Position numbers and translations under genes: made by a program
In this document: in pieces, positions 14,001 through 29,000 of the stretch
Layout of the letters: each line of letters begins with the position of its first letter
Position numbering within the stretch: the stretch's first letter is position 1
Assembly: GCF_001577835.2 (NCBI RefSeq)
Contig: NC_029527.1
Span: forward strand, 15,433,424 to 15,497,423
Reading direction: 5' to 3'
Source: Coturnix japonica
Taxonomy: Eukaryota > Chordata > Aves > Galliformes > Phasianidae
DNA length: 64,000 bases
The notes under the pieces: model-generated
What the model saw: only the letters and a program-made list of their open reading frames with translations
Databases searched by the model: none
Told to the model about the DNA's origin: nothing

Positions 14001-17000
14001 TGTGATTGGATGTAGAATGTAAGCAACAAATTATTTTCTCCAATCATTTGTTGCATAACTAAAGAAGACCAACCAGAGCTTATTAACTGGAAATGACCAT
14101 CCAACTGGGGACACTTAGATATTCATGAGAAAAGCCAAATGCATTTGACTGAAGTTTTTTCCTCCTGTTTCCCTAGCCAGTAGCTGCAGAGAATTAATTT
14201 AGCTTTCCTAAGGAACCAAAAATGATGCTTTTACTGCAGTGGGACAAAAATCCTGTGCATCCTCTTGTTGCTCATGCAGGAAGACTTTATGTTGTCAGTC
14301 TACTAACACAATGAGTTTGATCATCATCCCAAGGGAGGATAGAATTTATCCTTTTCCAAAGCATGCGTTGGGATGAGCTTCATGGAAATCCCACAAATCT
14401 TGAATACTCTAAGAGAAAATGATGCAACGGAGAAAACTTGAGATCGTTATAGCACACAGTCCTGTTGTACAAGATGGGGGAGGTGCCCCTGGAGCCACTT
14501 CTCTTCACACCCAAGTAGTTCAGTCTGTACAGAGAGGGATGGGGAAGATAATGATGCCAATATTACATGCATTGAGAAAATGACTGTCTGTCCCCATTGC
14601 AGGTGAGAGATGAGGGAATCATTCCAGGGAAATAAAGAGCAACAGTGGTAATGACTCTGTTATCCCTAAGAACTTTATATCCTTGAAAATAGTAACTAAG
14701 AGCAGACTGGCCTGAAGGCTGTGTTTTTAACTTCAAAGATACAGATGAAGTGTTTAGAGAGCACATTTTCTGTAGTAGGAGGAAAATGTGTGAGTGGTGA
14801 AGAAAAGAATCTGGGACAGCACTCAGGGAAATATCAGTGTTTTTGTGTGTTTTCTCAGAAGCGTTTTTGGAAGCAGCTTAGCAGAACCAAACTTCAGAGG
14901 TTTTGAGCAGTTTTGACTTTTTCTCCCTGAGCCTCATTGGATTGGAAGGGGAATGGAGCGCTGGTGTACTCAATGTTGCATATCAGGTAGTAAAGTAGAG
15001 TGGCACAATGGTGAAGACTGCATGTGATGGTTCTTAATGCATCACGGAGTAAGGAAAGCACTGCTGAGTGGTGATGCAGTGTTAGGGACTCCTGGGTTCT
15101 GATTCTCACCCCATCTAATGCAGTTTAAGTGAGATGATGGGCAATCACATCAAAGTAAATGTGAGACTAGAGACCTTCATCTTAATCCTAGAGTCATGCT
15201 GGCAGAGAGAACTTGACATCAGATACTGCCAGAAGAGGTTAAGTTCTGGCTGTGCTGTATCACAATATTAAAGCAGTTATTTGGGAATATGATGTGAATG
15301 TGAATCTTCGTTGTCCAATAGCAGCTTGTTGGTGAAAGAAGGGAGTTTTGTCTTCGACTTGTTTTGCTGTGGCTTGGATTGCTTCCCTTTCTCATGCAAA
15401 GTCTCTTACTTGAAATACAACTTTAATTTTCATTACGTTTGAAGTTTTTGGTTGGATCAAGGGATCAGAGTTGTAGATGTTAGTACTGTTTTCTTCTAGC
15501 TTCATTGCAAATATGCTGAAATATTAATCTTCATTAGAATTTAGAAAGTGAGCAGTATTTCTCCAGTGAAAATTTCAATTCCTTTCATGTCTCAGTAGGA
15601 AGTCTTTGTAACAACTCAAGCCTGAATCCATTCATCCTGATAACCAAATGCTTGGTGGAATGGGAGGGGAGTGACATCTCAGGCAGCAGAGAGCAACGGG
15701 TGGGAATGTCAGGGAGGAATACTGCAGATTTGCTTGGTGTCCCAGCAAGGCTGTGTGCTGAGAAGCACGGGACTAGGCTCATCCATTGCTGAACACAGGC
15801 AGGAAGGAGAGGTGCTGCTGCTGACCTGCTGCTTGTTCCTCCCCCTCTCCACGTCTTTTCACTAGTTAGACCTTGGCTCTTGTTTTGAAGCAACATGCAA
15901 AGGAAAAACTTGTGGCTAATTAGAAATGAAATGCTGTGCAACAGGAGAAATGTGAGGGATGCATTAACAGTGCCCTGTGTTGAATATTCATTCAGCAGCA
16001 TAGGAGCTGAGAATTTTGAGCAAGTTATAATGATGGGATGATCCTGCGGGTTGTTGTTCTCATTCTACACATGCTCCTGCCTTGATGCTGCCCCTGTGTA
16101 ACATCATTGCACCAACAAGAGAGCAAAGCAGGAGCGAGGTGCTCAGAAGGGTTTGCCTTCTCAATTTGTCACCGACTAATTGGGACATGGGAACGTGAGG
16201 CACTTCCTTGCAAGGAGCAAAGTGCACAGAGATGGCCTCACCTTAACTGGGAAGCAAATTAAACCTCTGTGGCCCAGGAAATGGCCTTTGAAGGTTTGTT
16301 TTGTTGGCTCTGTTGGACTGTAAGTTGATCTTGGTGCAAGGTGTTTGGGTTTTGGTCCTGCCAGGCAGCAGAGAGGTCTCAACAGGGTTTCAAGTAAAAG
16401 TTTATCTTAAATAAAAATATCTCCTGTGCACAGCGGTGTGAAAAGACAAAGCACTTTCTAATGAAGGCCTTGCTTCCATGTGATAGGCTGGATGGGTAAA
16501 TAAGGCAGCAGAGACTTTTAATGACTTGCCCAAGGTCAGACAAGGAAAGAAAGGAACGGAGCTCATTTTATTCCCTTTCACTCCAAGATCTGTGCTCCTG
16601 TTGGCCTTCATCCCACAGAGCTCCTCGCTCTGTACTTTTCCCTCTCTTTTGCTTATCTAATTCTCTATTCGGCGTAATTCTGTTAAGCTTAATTGTTCAC
16701 ATTTGGTTGTGATTCAAACTCTAAAAATTCGAGCAAGTATTTAATAGGATGGCTCACATGCTGTGCTTGCCCCTAGCAGGAGCCATTTACAAGCCAGCAG
16801 TTTTGTAGATGCTCCCTCTGTGAATAGCCACTAAATAGAGCTCAAATCACTCCCTTTCTTGCTTTTCCTCTCCCCTTTGGCTGACTCAGTTCTTCGGATA
16901 CTTGTAAATTCCAGAGGTTTGAGGCTGGGATAATTGCTATTGTGCTTTCCTAATTAGTTTTTAACTTGCCAGGTACTTTCTGAACCCTTACTATCCACAC

Positions 17001-20000
17001 GTTTTTTCTGCAATTTGTATGCAAAAGCTGAATAAGAATTCAACATTATCGGTAACTGGAGGCATCCATTTTCTGTCTGAAAAGAAGAATTCATATTTGA
17101 ACATTAAGAGTGGTTTTAAATAGAAAACTTATGTTGCTGTGGCAGCAGTATTTTTTCCAAGCACTCGGTTTATTAAGAAATTTGACTTTTTCATTTGAGG
17201 TTGACCTTTAGGCTGACCTGACAAGGTTGCTCTGAAACTGCAAGTAAGTCTTTGCATAATTGATTGCCTTACCTGTCTGCAGATGGGTTGTATCTGGTCT
17301 CTCCCAATGCACTACAACTTCTTAATTATGTCTTGTTGTCAGGATGGCATTTGCTGAGGCACTTGAGAAATGCCCAGATTTCTTCTTTAGTGTAGATTGC
17401 CAATAGCTTGGGAATTGCAGATTTTACTTTTGTGCAGTGGAGTCATTTCTCTATGGGAGCTACTTGCAAGAACTTCTACTAATTATATTCTAATTATAAA
17501 ATAGCAGGAGCAGATGCTGCTGTAGATAAATACTTTGGCTGTAGGCATTCATGGGATTGATACAACAACCCAACCAGAAGATAAGCCATTGTGGTAACAG
17601 CAGGAGATAGACACTCAATGGTGAAAACTGAGGTGGTCATTTTTCCTAATGACACATAGCCATGAGTTCTGGTGGGAATATAAGGAATATAACAGTGAGG
17701 GAATATTACTGAGAACTAATTGTATTAATGTTGAGAACAAAGAGGTATCGTCTCTTGGTGCAAATTCCATTCTGTATGAAATGGTACTTATATAGATACC
17801 TGTGTTATAGCACAAGTGGGAGTTTTACTAACTTTGGATAAATATGTATGCAGCAATTACTGCAAACGTTTGTTTTAAAGAAGTGGAACATATGGGAGAT
17901 AAAGCAGAATACTCTTAAATTTGTCCAGTTTATTAAAGTAACAGTAAAAGCTTTCCTTTTTCAGAGCTCTCAGTAGATACCCCCTCCCGGTCCTCCTTCC
18001 CAGTGGGGCTGATGGCTTGCTGTGCTCTCACTAAGTGCTTGGGATGCTCATTGCGCCTGGGGCTGCCTGATAAATCACCTGTGCACCAAGACTTGCTTAT
18101 CCCAAGACATTTATGAAAAATACAAGACTTGATTTGGACGGGATTAAGGATGGTTAGGCTGTGCATCATCCACAAGCTTGAGATTCTACCCAGTGATTTC
18201 CATGCCGTTCTTTAGGTTAGACAGCTCCAAGAGGCATCAGCTCCTAATGACTCTAAATTTGGGATTTATTCTGGTTTGTCAGCTTATTCTTAACATCTTG
18301 GTCCTGAGCAGGAGGGTGTGGATAACTGACACAGGGCTCAGATAGGAAAAATCCAAAACCCCGCTCTACCATGAAAGAGCAAAGACCCATAAATCAGCAG
18401 TCCTGGCAGGTTAAGCTGTTCAAAGGGTCAGGATGCTTCTGGCCACAGCCCACATACATGGGCTGCACAACAGACAGCGTGGCATTATGTTTGAACAATT
18501 ACCTCTGGCTTGTGTTACAGGGCGAACGGTGATTGATCCTTGAGTGACTTGCAATTTATCAAAGATTAGATATGATTTCTCCTGTATCTGATTAACCTTC
18601 TCTGTAAGATGGCCATCATTTTTTGTAATGACAGTAGATTATTCCATACTTGAAAAGATGGATATCAGCTGGTTTCAATCAATAGCCCACAAAAGGTGAC
18701 ACCATGGATTCCCTGGGTTATCTATGAAGTGTGTCACAAATGGTTCAGTCGTTTGTCAAACATACCAATTTCATTTAATGCACCTCTGAAGTGGAGTGGC
18801 TTTCATTTGAGCCTGAAATGCAAAGAGAGACAGAAGGTATGTTTGGGTTGTGTAGTGTAATCAGGCACTGTTGCACACTGCCATAAAGAGCGAGGATGAA
18901 TTTCTGTGAGTGACAGATTTGACTGTCATTTCCAGACCCCATTAGATACGATTTTCTTTCTCACAATTGTATGGAGAGCTTGATTTGATAAGATTGCATT
19001 GCACTGCAAAAATGGAGGTTAAAATGAAGTATCGTGCCCTCTTGTTATTTAAGTAACACTCTTTGTACTCTCAGTGGAGTTGGATATATTTTCATACATT
19101 TTGTCTCTGAATTTGCTGCAATGGTACATCCCTCCCCACTATCCTTTGATGCGATTCCATTCTTAATGTGTTTTCAGATTTAAATTAACCTTCATTTATT
19201 ATTCAGCCACACAAAGGATGTGTATTTGAGTATGCAGAAATGCAATCTGCTGATTGACTGCCAGGTCCCTGTCTGCAAGGTGGGAGGCATTAATTCATCA
19301 GAGGGAGATCTGCATCAATTCAAACAGTTTTCAATCTGTGGGAAGCTCTTTTTCAGCATCAGTTTAAGAAACAAGTTAATAATTTGGACTTTGGCTGCAG
19401 TTGAGCTCTGAATGAAGCCAAGAAGGCTATCTCAAAAGTGAGGCTTAAGGATGGGTAGGTTACAAGGAGCAATATTTAAACTCTTCTCTTAAAACAAACC
19501 TTACACACACCAAAGCAAAGAGCATTCCTGAGAGAAAGGGACTCACAGGATGTGCTGAAGTGCCCATCTGAAAGTAGCAGCATGGACGTCCCAATGCTGT
19601 AGTTCTGCTATGGCAAGTTTTAAGCCAAGTGAGTCAAAAGACCGAGATCCTCTTTCGGGAAAGCAATTTTAGCACATCATAAACACCCAGCTAAACTGAG
19701 TGTGTTGCTGAAGCAGTCTTCAGTCTTCCAGGAAAGGCCAAATGTTCTACCCCTCCATTCCTTAATCCCTGTTAAATATGTGGCTATATGCCATTGCCTT
19801 GGGAGCTACATATCAGTGCTACCTGATGGCTTGGGAAGATCCAGAGCACTAACCACGTATTTCTAAAATCAAAGCACTCCTATAGTCCCAAGTCTCTTTT
19901 CTAAGCTGATGCTATCCCTTTCACTTGTAATAAGGTGCCATTTTATTAGGTTCAGCCACTGCAGTACAGACTCAAGAACACTGTACGTGCTGCAGCAGTT

Positions 20001-23000
20001 TCTGCTAAGAGATGTGCCTTATAAACCTGTTACTTGTCCTGGGAGAGCTCACATGGCAGCTTGTATGGAACACCAAAGTTATGTTGGTGTGAGAAGGAGT
20101 GCTATTCCTGAAAGCCTGTATGTGGCTTATCTCTGTGATTCTGTAAGGCAGGACGTGTTATATTTACTTTGCTTTTCCTCATTTCTTTCTCATATCAATT
20201 TTGGCCATGCCCCATAAAGTGCTCAAACAATCTACTAAGATAGCTGTAGTTTGCCATGCTAATCATAGTACATTTTCTGTTATTCACCAGTCATTACTCT
20301 CTTTAGTTTGGGGTCATATTTTTCCTGTCTTCAGCATTTTTCACAGGGTCTGATGATGCCCAGAGCACTAAGAGCTCCCATAAGCTGAGCCAGTTGTTAG
20401 GTCTGTGGTGTTGTGGACTTCCTGCTCTTGGAGAAACGTTTCAATCACAAACAGGAGAGAAAGAAACACTGGAGCACAGTTGTGCACTCATTTATTGGAT
20501 TCTTTAGTTGCTCATTGGAAACAGATGTTTTACCTCCAGGATTGATTTTTATTATCTCTAGACATGATTTGCCCTAAATATAATAGTGTAAAATGTCATT
20601 GCAAATAGAGGGCGTTGACCTGCAATGCATTTATTAACTCACTCTGATTAAAAAAAAAGAGTTGCCATAAAGGGAAAGAATGAGTCCCGTTCATGTCATA
20701 ATTTATCTAAAAAAAAAATGTTTTAAAATCTTGTGTGTGAAATCTGAAATTGTTTATGCAGACTTCACTCATGCAGATTTAAGTATAAAATGTAGGTGGG
20801 CTTGTAACACTAATGGCTGTTTAAGACCAACAGGTAATTAGGAGGTTAATCAAACCTGCAAGTACTAGTTGTAGCCTTGGGTCTGTATGAGGAATATCAG
20901 CCATGTGGATGGAAATTCAGCCCTGCAAAAGGCACTGCTAAGTTTTGGGATGAATTCCAATGCCTTCAGTTTTTTTGCCACAGTCCAAGACCTGCCATAA
21001 GTCCAAGACCTGCTTGGTACCACACACAAGGGGCTGCTTCTTGTTCTGCCCTTGTCCTCTTGTGTCATTTGGAGATATTTGCCTGCTCTAGACCAACTTG
21101 TTGGGTTGTTGTTGGGTTTTTTTAAAACAAAAAAGTGAGCATTATCTGTGAGTGTCAGCCTCTGCCTCACTTCATGCCATTTATGTCATGTCTGTGTGGA
21201 TGGTTTCCCACTGTGTTTGTGTCCTCCAGATCAATACGATACAGCACAGCGCCACATGAGCTATGACAAGTGAGCACAGCCATGCAAAGCTGTTTATCCT
21301 AAACAAGTAATCCCCCCTAATGGACACGCAATCAATAGCAAACCGGGACAAGAAGGCATCCCTTCAGGTTAGGGAACTGCTGCTCCAGCCCACAGTGCAC
21401 ACAGCCTATGGGTCTGCAGTGAGGATGCAGCACAGCATCCCCAGATGGGGCACAGGGAGTCCATGGCAGCTCCCTGTTAGCAGGGTGCAAGGGATGCAAG
21501 CACAGCAACTGCAGATGGGAAGTGCTTCTCAGCTCTGTATCTTCTTTCAAACTGAAAGTAAGCAAGAAAACTTAGTGAAGATCTCTGCTGCTGTAAGCCA
21601 AATAATAGAATGGCCTGGGTTGGAACGGACCTTAAAGACCATGTAGTTCCAAACTGCCAAATGCATTAAATGAGTCAGAAATACAGTGAATTTTCACTGC
21701 ACTGCAGCAGTAACACCAAGGGATTCCATTCAAGACACACATGGGTAAGGAGAGCTGCAGTGATCCCTGCATGCTTGGGTGCTGCACAGCCATCCTGACG
21801 CAGATTTGCTCTGCTGAAGGTCTGCTTGTTGGCAGGCAAGGGAAATTGTGCATAGAAAGAATACCATGTTCTTCCCACAGTAAACACAGAAACTGCATTG
21901 GAGAAAGCACTGTTGTGCAAGGAGGCAGCAGGGAGCTGCCCTGCTTCCCTGAGCTGTCAGTGACACCTAGAGCCAGAGCCTCGCAGAGGGCACTGCACCC
22001 TGAGCCTGGGCTGCATGGCACGGCCAAGCCAGGCTGAAAGCCAGGTTGTTCAGCACTGTGATTGTGAGGGGCTTTTCATCTCCTTTGGTGTTCAGCATTC
22101 ACTTGTTTCTTCTTCAGAAACTCAGTGGTAAGCCTGAAGAGCTGTCACAGCACTGGCTCAGAGCAGTCGTGCTCCCTTTTGTCCTTCCTGGGATGGTTTT
22201 GTGGGAGATGATGGCTGCTTCCCTTGGCCCACTGCCCCTCAGACAGCAACTAACAGACAGTGTAATGTTAAAGCACTCACTGTAATTTTAAAGGAGCTCG
22301 ATGTTACAGATTTTGAGAACACAAACCTAATAATTTTGGTTACTGCTTGGCTGTGCGCTACCGAGGTGTGCCTGCACTGGGCTGCCCTCAGTTGGCTTCT
22401 GAATAATGTTTTCCATTTGCTGCTCTGTTCATGTTATCCCAAGGAGAGGAGGTGGTTTTGTTTTTCAGCTTTTGCTGTCCTTGAGAAGGGACTGGTAAGC
22501 ATTGTCCTTGGGGTGATTTGCAGAGGGCAATGCAGGGGGCTGCTGAGGATGTCAAGCAATGGCTGGGGTCAGAGCCTGCGCTGCGTGTCGTTTGTCATTG
22601 CACCTTATCATCTGCTTCTCTAACCCACTATGCTCAGTTCTAAGATTGCAGTGCTCCTTGTTGTGATTGGATTGAAACCTGGAGGCCTGATTTTCAGAGG
22701 CACTGGGCACGTCCATCCCCTACAGCTTCCACAGGAGCTGTGCTAAACTGCTCTGGGAAACAGGTCATTAGGAAACACCCGTGTTTCATTCTATGTATTT
22801 TTATAAGCTCTGTGTATTTCAGCAGGAAGAATCAAATCTTAAGTGTGGACTTCTCTCTTCTTGCAGAAAGTTCCAGAGAGATGAGGGCTGTCCACAGCAG
22901 AACCTCAATGTTGATGCTTGTTGAGCACCATGGTGCGTGTGGTGCTTTGTGGGGTGCGTGTAGGAGCACTCAGGCAGTGCGAGGCGCTCATTGCGTGTCA

Positions 23001-26000
23001 GAATCACATCCTTCATAAAGATTTTAAACATTGATCAGAAGGCTCTTTGAGTTGGTAGTGAACTCTTTCTTCACTAATTCCTGTAGACTTCAGAAGTGAA
23101 AAGTTTTGCCCAGCACATGTGGTTTTTTTTGCACTACCCTTACTGTTTTAGCAGAGAATTAAGCGGTTCTGCAGGAGTTTCTGGGTGACGTAGTTAAGAT
23201 TTTGATTTCATATACTAGAGAATGAATAATGCCTGTATCATTTTACCTTGACAGCTGTGCAGAATAGATTTAGGGGATAAGCAAAGATATCTGTCTGTAT
23301 AAGATTTTCAGACTTCTGGTCTCACTGTTAAGCAATATTTTTTCCCCTTTTCATTCCTCTGAGGCCCTATAGGAAAAAAAAAATACGGCATTTTTGTCAA
23401 CAGAAATGAAAGACAAATGTTAACTTCAGAGGCAGAGGGAATTCATGGGCACAGATGAGGGGCTGTAGCCTGCATAATGTGTCATGGCTCATCGTTGGAT
23501 GGCGCCATTTTGTTTGCACTGCATGACCCAAAGTTTAAAAAAAAAAAAGAAAGTAAACCAGTGGTAAACTGTAACTGTGAGTAAGGGGTTGGTTCCAAAG
23601 CCCAGGATGGAGCTGGTACATAACAGACAGGACCTCCGCATCACAGATACCTGCAGTCTTTTGTCTTTCCTCATTCAATATGGTGTTTCAGAAAATGACC
23701 AATTCTCACCTTTTTTTTGCTATATCTCCCCAAACTATTTGCTCTGTTCCTGGTCATTGGGTCAGTGACTTCCTGTTTATGACCACCAAGATCCTGAAAG
23801 AGGAATCGATTTGACCCATTAACTGCCCACGTCAGCTGGGCATGACACACAGGACCCACATTTCACCCCAAACCCCTCTGCTTGGTTTGTTGGGGCACAG
23901 TTTTAGTTTGCCTCTTAGGAAGAGTTCAGTTGATATCACTCTGATATCATTTTTTATCACTCTCCTTATCCTTTGTGAGAACCCACCTCAAAGAGAAAAA
24001 ACATAAACATTTTAAGAAGTGAAAGGTATCGGGATGAAATCAAAGATGTGATAGTTCAGATATTGCCTTAAGGATCTTCCAGAGTAACCGCTGTGACTTG
24101 TTCAAACTCTGCTGTCAATGCTGTAGTTGCTATATATTGAGTGGAGATTGGATTGGACTGCATGGTGATATGGGTTCAGCTCCACCTCTATCTCAATTCA
24201 AGAAAGGATTAATATTTTTTTCCCCGTTTTCTTTATTTGTAGATCCAACACGGGTTATGGTGTCACCTTTCAGTATGGACGTCACTGTTGGAGAAAGTAT
24301 CGTCTTGCCTTGCCAGGTGTCTCACGATCACTCTCTCGATATCGTTTTTACCTGGTCGTTCAATGGACATCTGATAGACTTTGAAAAAGATGGGGATCAC
24401 TTTGAAAGAGTCGGAGGGGTAAGTATCAACTCTAAAGCAAACTCCCCATAGGGTTCCTCTTGCATCAGCACTCACAGAAATGACTGCAGGTAACACACAG
24501 AAGGGTTGCCAGCAAGAGAAGTATTTGACTAAGCTGACACTAGGAGATGTTATCTTATGTCTCACAGGCTGAGAAAATAGGCATTGACAGTACAGTGCTT
24601 TGTTACCGTTGATGCAGGATAGTTATAATTGCTTAATGACGTGCCCTGAGTCTGATGGCATGAATGATTGTTTACCACTGGAGTGAACTGTATGTTAGAA
24701 GACCTATAATGCATTTTCTCCTTGCAAAAAACTACCATTTCACTTTTCCCATTGGGAAGAAATCCATAATAGTTCAAAAAGGAAATAAAAAAGCAAAACG
24801 TAACAGCCATAGAACTTTGTATTTATACAGAAACTGGGGTTGGCTCGCTTACATGACCGTATCTTTCTCCTATGACCACATGCTTAGAGGAAGTATTTTT
24901 CCTCTGCGCAAAAGGGATCTTCACTGTGCTGCAGATGTCACTGACCATTGGAGGTGACGTTTCTTCTCAGTGTTATCTGTGCACGTTTCCTGGCGATGAC
25001 ACATTGGTGTATTTGGGTTCTCTGTTACTTGTTTGTTGATAGGAAACCCAGGCTGTACCCACTGATGTTGCAAACCCTTAGAAGATGCCTGTAAAGATTT
25101 CTGCCTGGGGTGCACATCAGTGGTGACAGCTCTTCCCTGTGACTGTGCCTGATTGGGCTGCAAAGCTAAAAATTACCAACTGTATTAATATTCTTCGGTC
25201 CGAAAGCCACAATCACAAGGTTACCCTGAGGTTTCTGATATATTGAATGCTTTGTGTCTGGAGAAGCATTTAGAAAAGAGTTCGGAGCTTTCTATACATA
25301 CAGAAACATAATTAATTCTATTCAACAGTTAATCAGACATGCATTTGGCGTTTGGAAAACAAATTACCGCTGTTAGGTGATGCAAGATTTCCTAGGAGAG
25401 TGCTGTTCTCATGATCTTTAGTACAGAAACACCAGGCAATCAAAATGCTGGCCATAACACAAGGCTGCTATTGCAGATGTCTCATAATTTGGGCTGGTTT
25501 GCACTTACAAAATAGATGTTGACACAACGTAGACATTTGAATGGTGAAGAGGCTATAAATTAGGTATCCAGAGAGTTGAAGGAAGAGTCGAGGCAAAGCT
25601 GCAAAGGCCGTCACATTGTTTTAATGGGAAAACTGCTTAACGGACCCAAACCTGGCTCCGCTGCCCCTTACAGAAGCCATAATTGTAGAAGTGCTCCCGC
25701 TCTTATCTTCAAGGCAGACTCACATAATTTTAATAGGCCACGGCTTGCATTACGAATGTTTTCATCAGCCAGTGTAAAATAAATCCATTAGTCACAGTGT
25801 CCTTCATGTGATAATGATGTTTAGCGCTCATTAAAAAGTAATTGTAACCACTTTTCTCTACTTTATCAGCAGGATTCAGCTGGTGATTTGATGATCAGAA
25901 GCATCCAGCTGAAGCATGCTGGGAAATACGTCTGCATGGTGCAAACAAGTGTGGACAAGCTATCTGCTGCTGCAGACCTGATTGTAAGAGGTATTTGAAT

Positions 26001-29000
26001 TTTGTTACTGTTGTTGTTGTTGTAAAATTTCTTTTCTTTCTTATCTTCTGCTGCTGGTAAGACAATTCCTGGGCTCAGAGACATTCATTAGGATCCCAGC
26101 ATCTTGTAATTAATCTAAGAAATAAGCTCGAAGTACAAGCTGCAGTTCACAGTACAATTTCAATCAATGTATATAAAGTTGCTTTCCTGTATGCGTGCTC
26201 GTACAACAGACACACAGCACAGAGAAACACACGAGTTCATCTTCATGTCCTGAATGCAAAACTTGCACCAGCTGAGCACGTTTATTTATTGAACTCAGCA
26301 GCAGAAATCACCTCCAGTATCTTCAGTGCATTCCTTTATGGTTGTTCCCTTTGCTAGAATAAACATGATATAGTAACAGCACTGATTTGTCAGGTTCTGT
26401 TTGTTGCCATGCATAGATGATATTAAGTATGGCTTTAATGGAGATGTGATTGATTAACCTGAATCTGAATCTTTACAAAAAAATATATATATATTATTTT
26501 TCCTGCTTATGAGCTTCAAGAAGCACGAAGCTGAGTCTTGCCCCATTTTCTTCCATGCCACCTTTGAATTTGTCCTCCCTGCTCAAAAGCTGAAGATAAA
26601 CTTTATAAGCAGCCTGCTCTGGCTGTCCCTGCTAGAGCAGGGGATGCACTATGTGGATCCAGACGTCCATTCCAACCTCAACCATTCTGTGGAATTACAG
26701 TTTCCAAGTCTTCCATGTAGCAAAAAATCTCAGGCAGCTCAACACAAGTAGGAGCACTTGAAAAAGAAGTGAGAAATTCTCTCTTTATGAAAGCCGGGCC
26801 ACCCATTTTGCTTTGATTCCTCTGAATGTCTCTTTTCATCTACTAACGTAAAGTTTATGGCCACATCATTTAGCAGTCAGAACATGTGGTTTTGGTTATT
26901 CTTTTTTGTACGCACATTTCAAAACAGCCTGCTGTGAGAACCTCAGTTAGGTAATTTCCTTAGTGTTGGCTCTGCAAACTAACAGGAAGAACATGAAATT
27001 TTCACAGGAAAGAGACCACTGGTGACAGCGAAAATACCACTCAGTGACGTCTGCCGTGGTCTTATGGCTGCACCAGGAGGTGTGCTGCACTCTGTATAAA
27101 TTGGGAAATATTCCTGGGCTGTGAGACTGGAGGGGGAGCAAATTGCTGTTGCATAAATAGAGCTTTCATAATAGATGTTATAAGATTGTATAAGGTACAC
27201 AGTTGAGCTGTGTCAAGATGATGTGATGCAGCCCTAGAGAAAGGCTGCATCATGCCTGGTTTCAGCAGTCATGCATTTAGGGATTTGAACTCCTGCTGAA
27301 AGATCACCCAGTCCCAAACTGGTTATCTCATCTACTTGAGTCAAGGTGGAGCTGCTCATTCCTTCCTGTCTCCTCTGGTCACTGCATGAAGGTACCAGAG
27401 ACTCTCTCCACTCTGTTGACCTTGAGATAGCACCTGCATGAACGTCTCTGAATTAATTTGGCATCATGCACACTGCTAAGCAGTATATTTGGAAATGCTG
27501 GGAGTAACTGTCATTATTCCAAGACTAGAAGATGGGTTATGTCAGTATCGGCCAAGCAGGAGGAGTAAATTGTGAAGGATGCAATGAAATTTCATTGGGG
27601 TGGAAGGACTGGAGGAGTTGAACAAGGCTGCACTGTGTGATTGATTTCTCCCCAGCCAAGCAAAAATGACACAGAATTAGAAATTAAATCTGGCTGCACC
27701 TGCTAGAAGTTTCATTATAAAGACAGGGCACTGGAAGTTTCAGGGTATTGTAGATATTTGAGCATTTTCTGATCTTAATATCATTTGAGAAAAATTTTAG
27801 ACCGAAGTGGAAGAGTGAGGAGGAGAGATCGCTGTGAAGCAGCGCTTTGGGGAGAGGTACTACTGCTGATGGAAGAGTGTGATGCGTGAGAGAGGTCATT
27901 TCTCTGGTAGAAGCATCCTGCAGGGCAGGAAGGCCACAGTCAGCACCCAACTTCAACTGCAATGTTTCTAACAGGTCCCCCAGGCCCACCAGAGGACGTG
28001 ACGATCGATGAGATCACCGACACCACAGCCCAGCTGTCCTGGAGGCCAGGAGCAGACAACCACAGCCCCATCACCATGTATGTGGTGCAGGCCCGGACAC
28101 CCTTCTCGGTGGGCTGGCAGGCTGTGAGCACAGGTAAGGGCCACACTGACCCACCGAGCTGTGCTGCTGGAGAAGGAGCCCATTGGGAACTGCAAAGCCA
28201 CAGATCTGCTCTCTGTGTGATTCCTCTGGCTGCAGGATGCTGCTCTTCTTAACTGGTTTCAAGTCTGGCAACCCAAAGATTTAGGTTCCAGTCAGCGCTG
28301 TTACTCATCCATTTTTCTCATGAATGTTTAAGGGAAAACAGAATGAATTCCTATCTTTTGTTGCCACGCTGGAGATATACAGCAGTAATTGTGGTCTATA
28401 AAGACATCCCTCAGGGACAGCCCGTGTCATCTGGCCTATCTTTAAGTAGAATTATTTTCCTGATAGAGGGAAAAATCCCATGATGTAATTGCTCATTCCA
28501 CCAGAGGTTAATTCCATTCCAGTAACCATTAAACAGAGGGAACAGTGCAGTCTGAAAGGAGAAAAAGAACAACTTGCAAACCCGTTGCCTTGACACCTTG
28601 TTTTCAGAAAGTGGCAATTTATGAGAAACTTTTTAATAGCGGGAATTTCTGTGCTAAAAGCACCGTGTTTTAATGCTCTGACTTAAGCAATTACTAAAGC
28701 ATTAAAAATGAGAAAAGGTTTGACAATCCTCATTTACTTTGTATCCATGTTAATCCCTCATTGCTAAGGGTATCCAACAGGACCTTTTCTCAGCCTTTTA
28801 AAAATACTTTTAGTGGTTTTATCTGCACCCCTGACCTGTGTCTGTCTCCAGTTCCAGAGGTGATCGATGGCAGGACGTTCACAGCCACTGTGGTGGGCCT
28901 CAACCCTTGGGTCGAGTATGAGTTTCGAGTCGTGGCTGCCAACTTGATTGGGATAGGGGAGCCAAGCAGACCATCGGAGAACAGAAGAACTGAAGAAGCT

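Larger units (their letters stand above)
8083..24242 (+). other. Large CNTN4 intron (16 kb)
   Basis: This intron separates the fifth- and sixth-Ig-domain exons. It contains two CR1 3' fragments (12420-12600 and 21606-21655) and a small CCATAC-type tandem repeat near 8949. The rest is single-copy-looking AT-rich DNA without recognisable coding potential. Confidence 0.75.
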
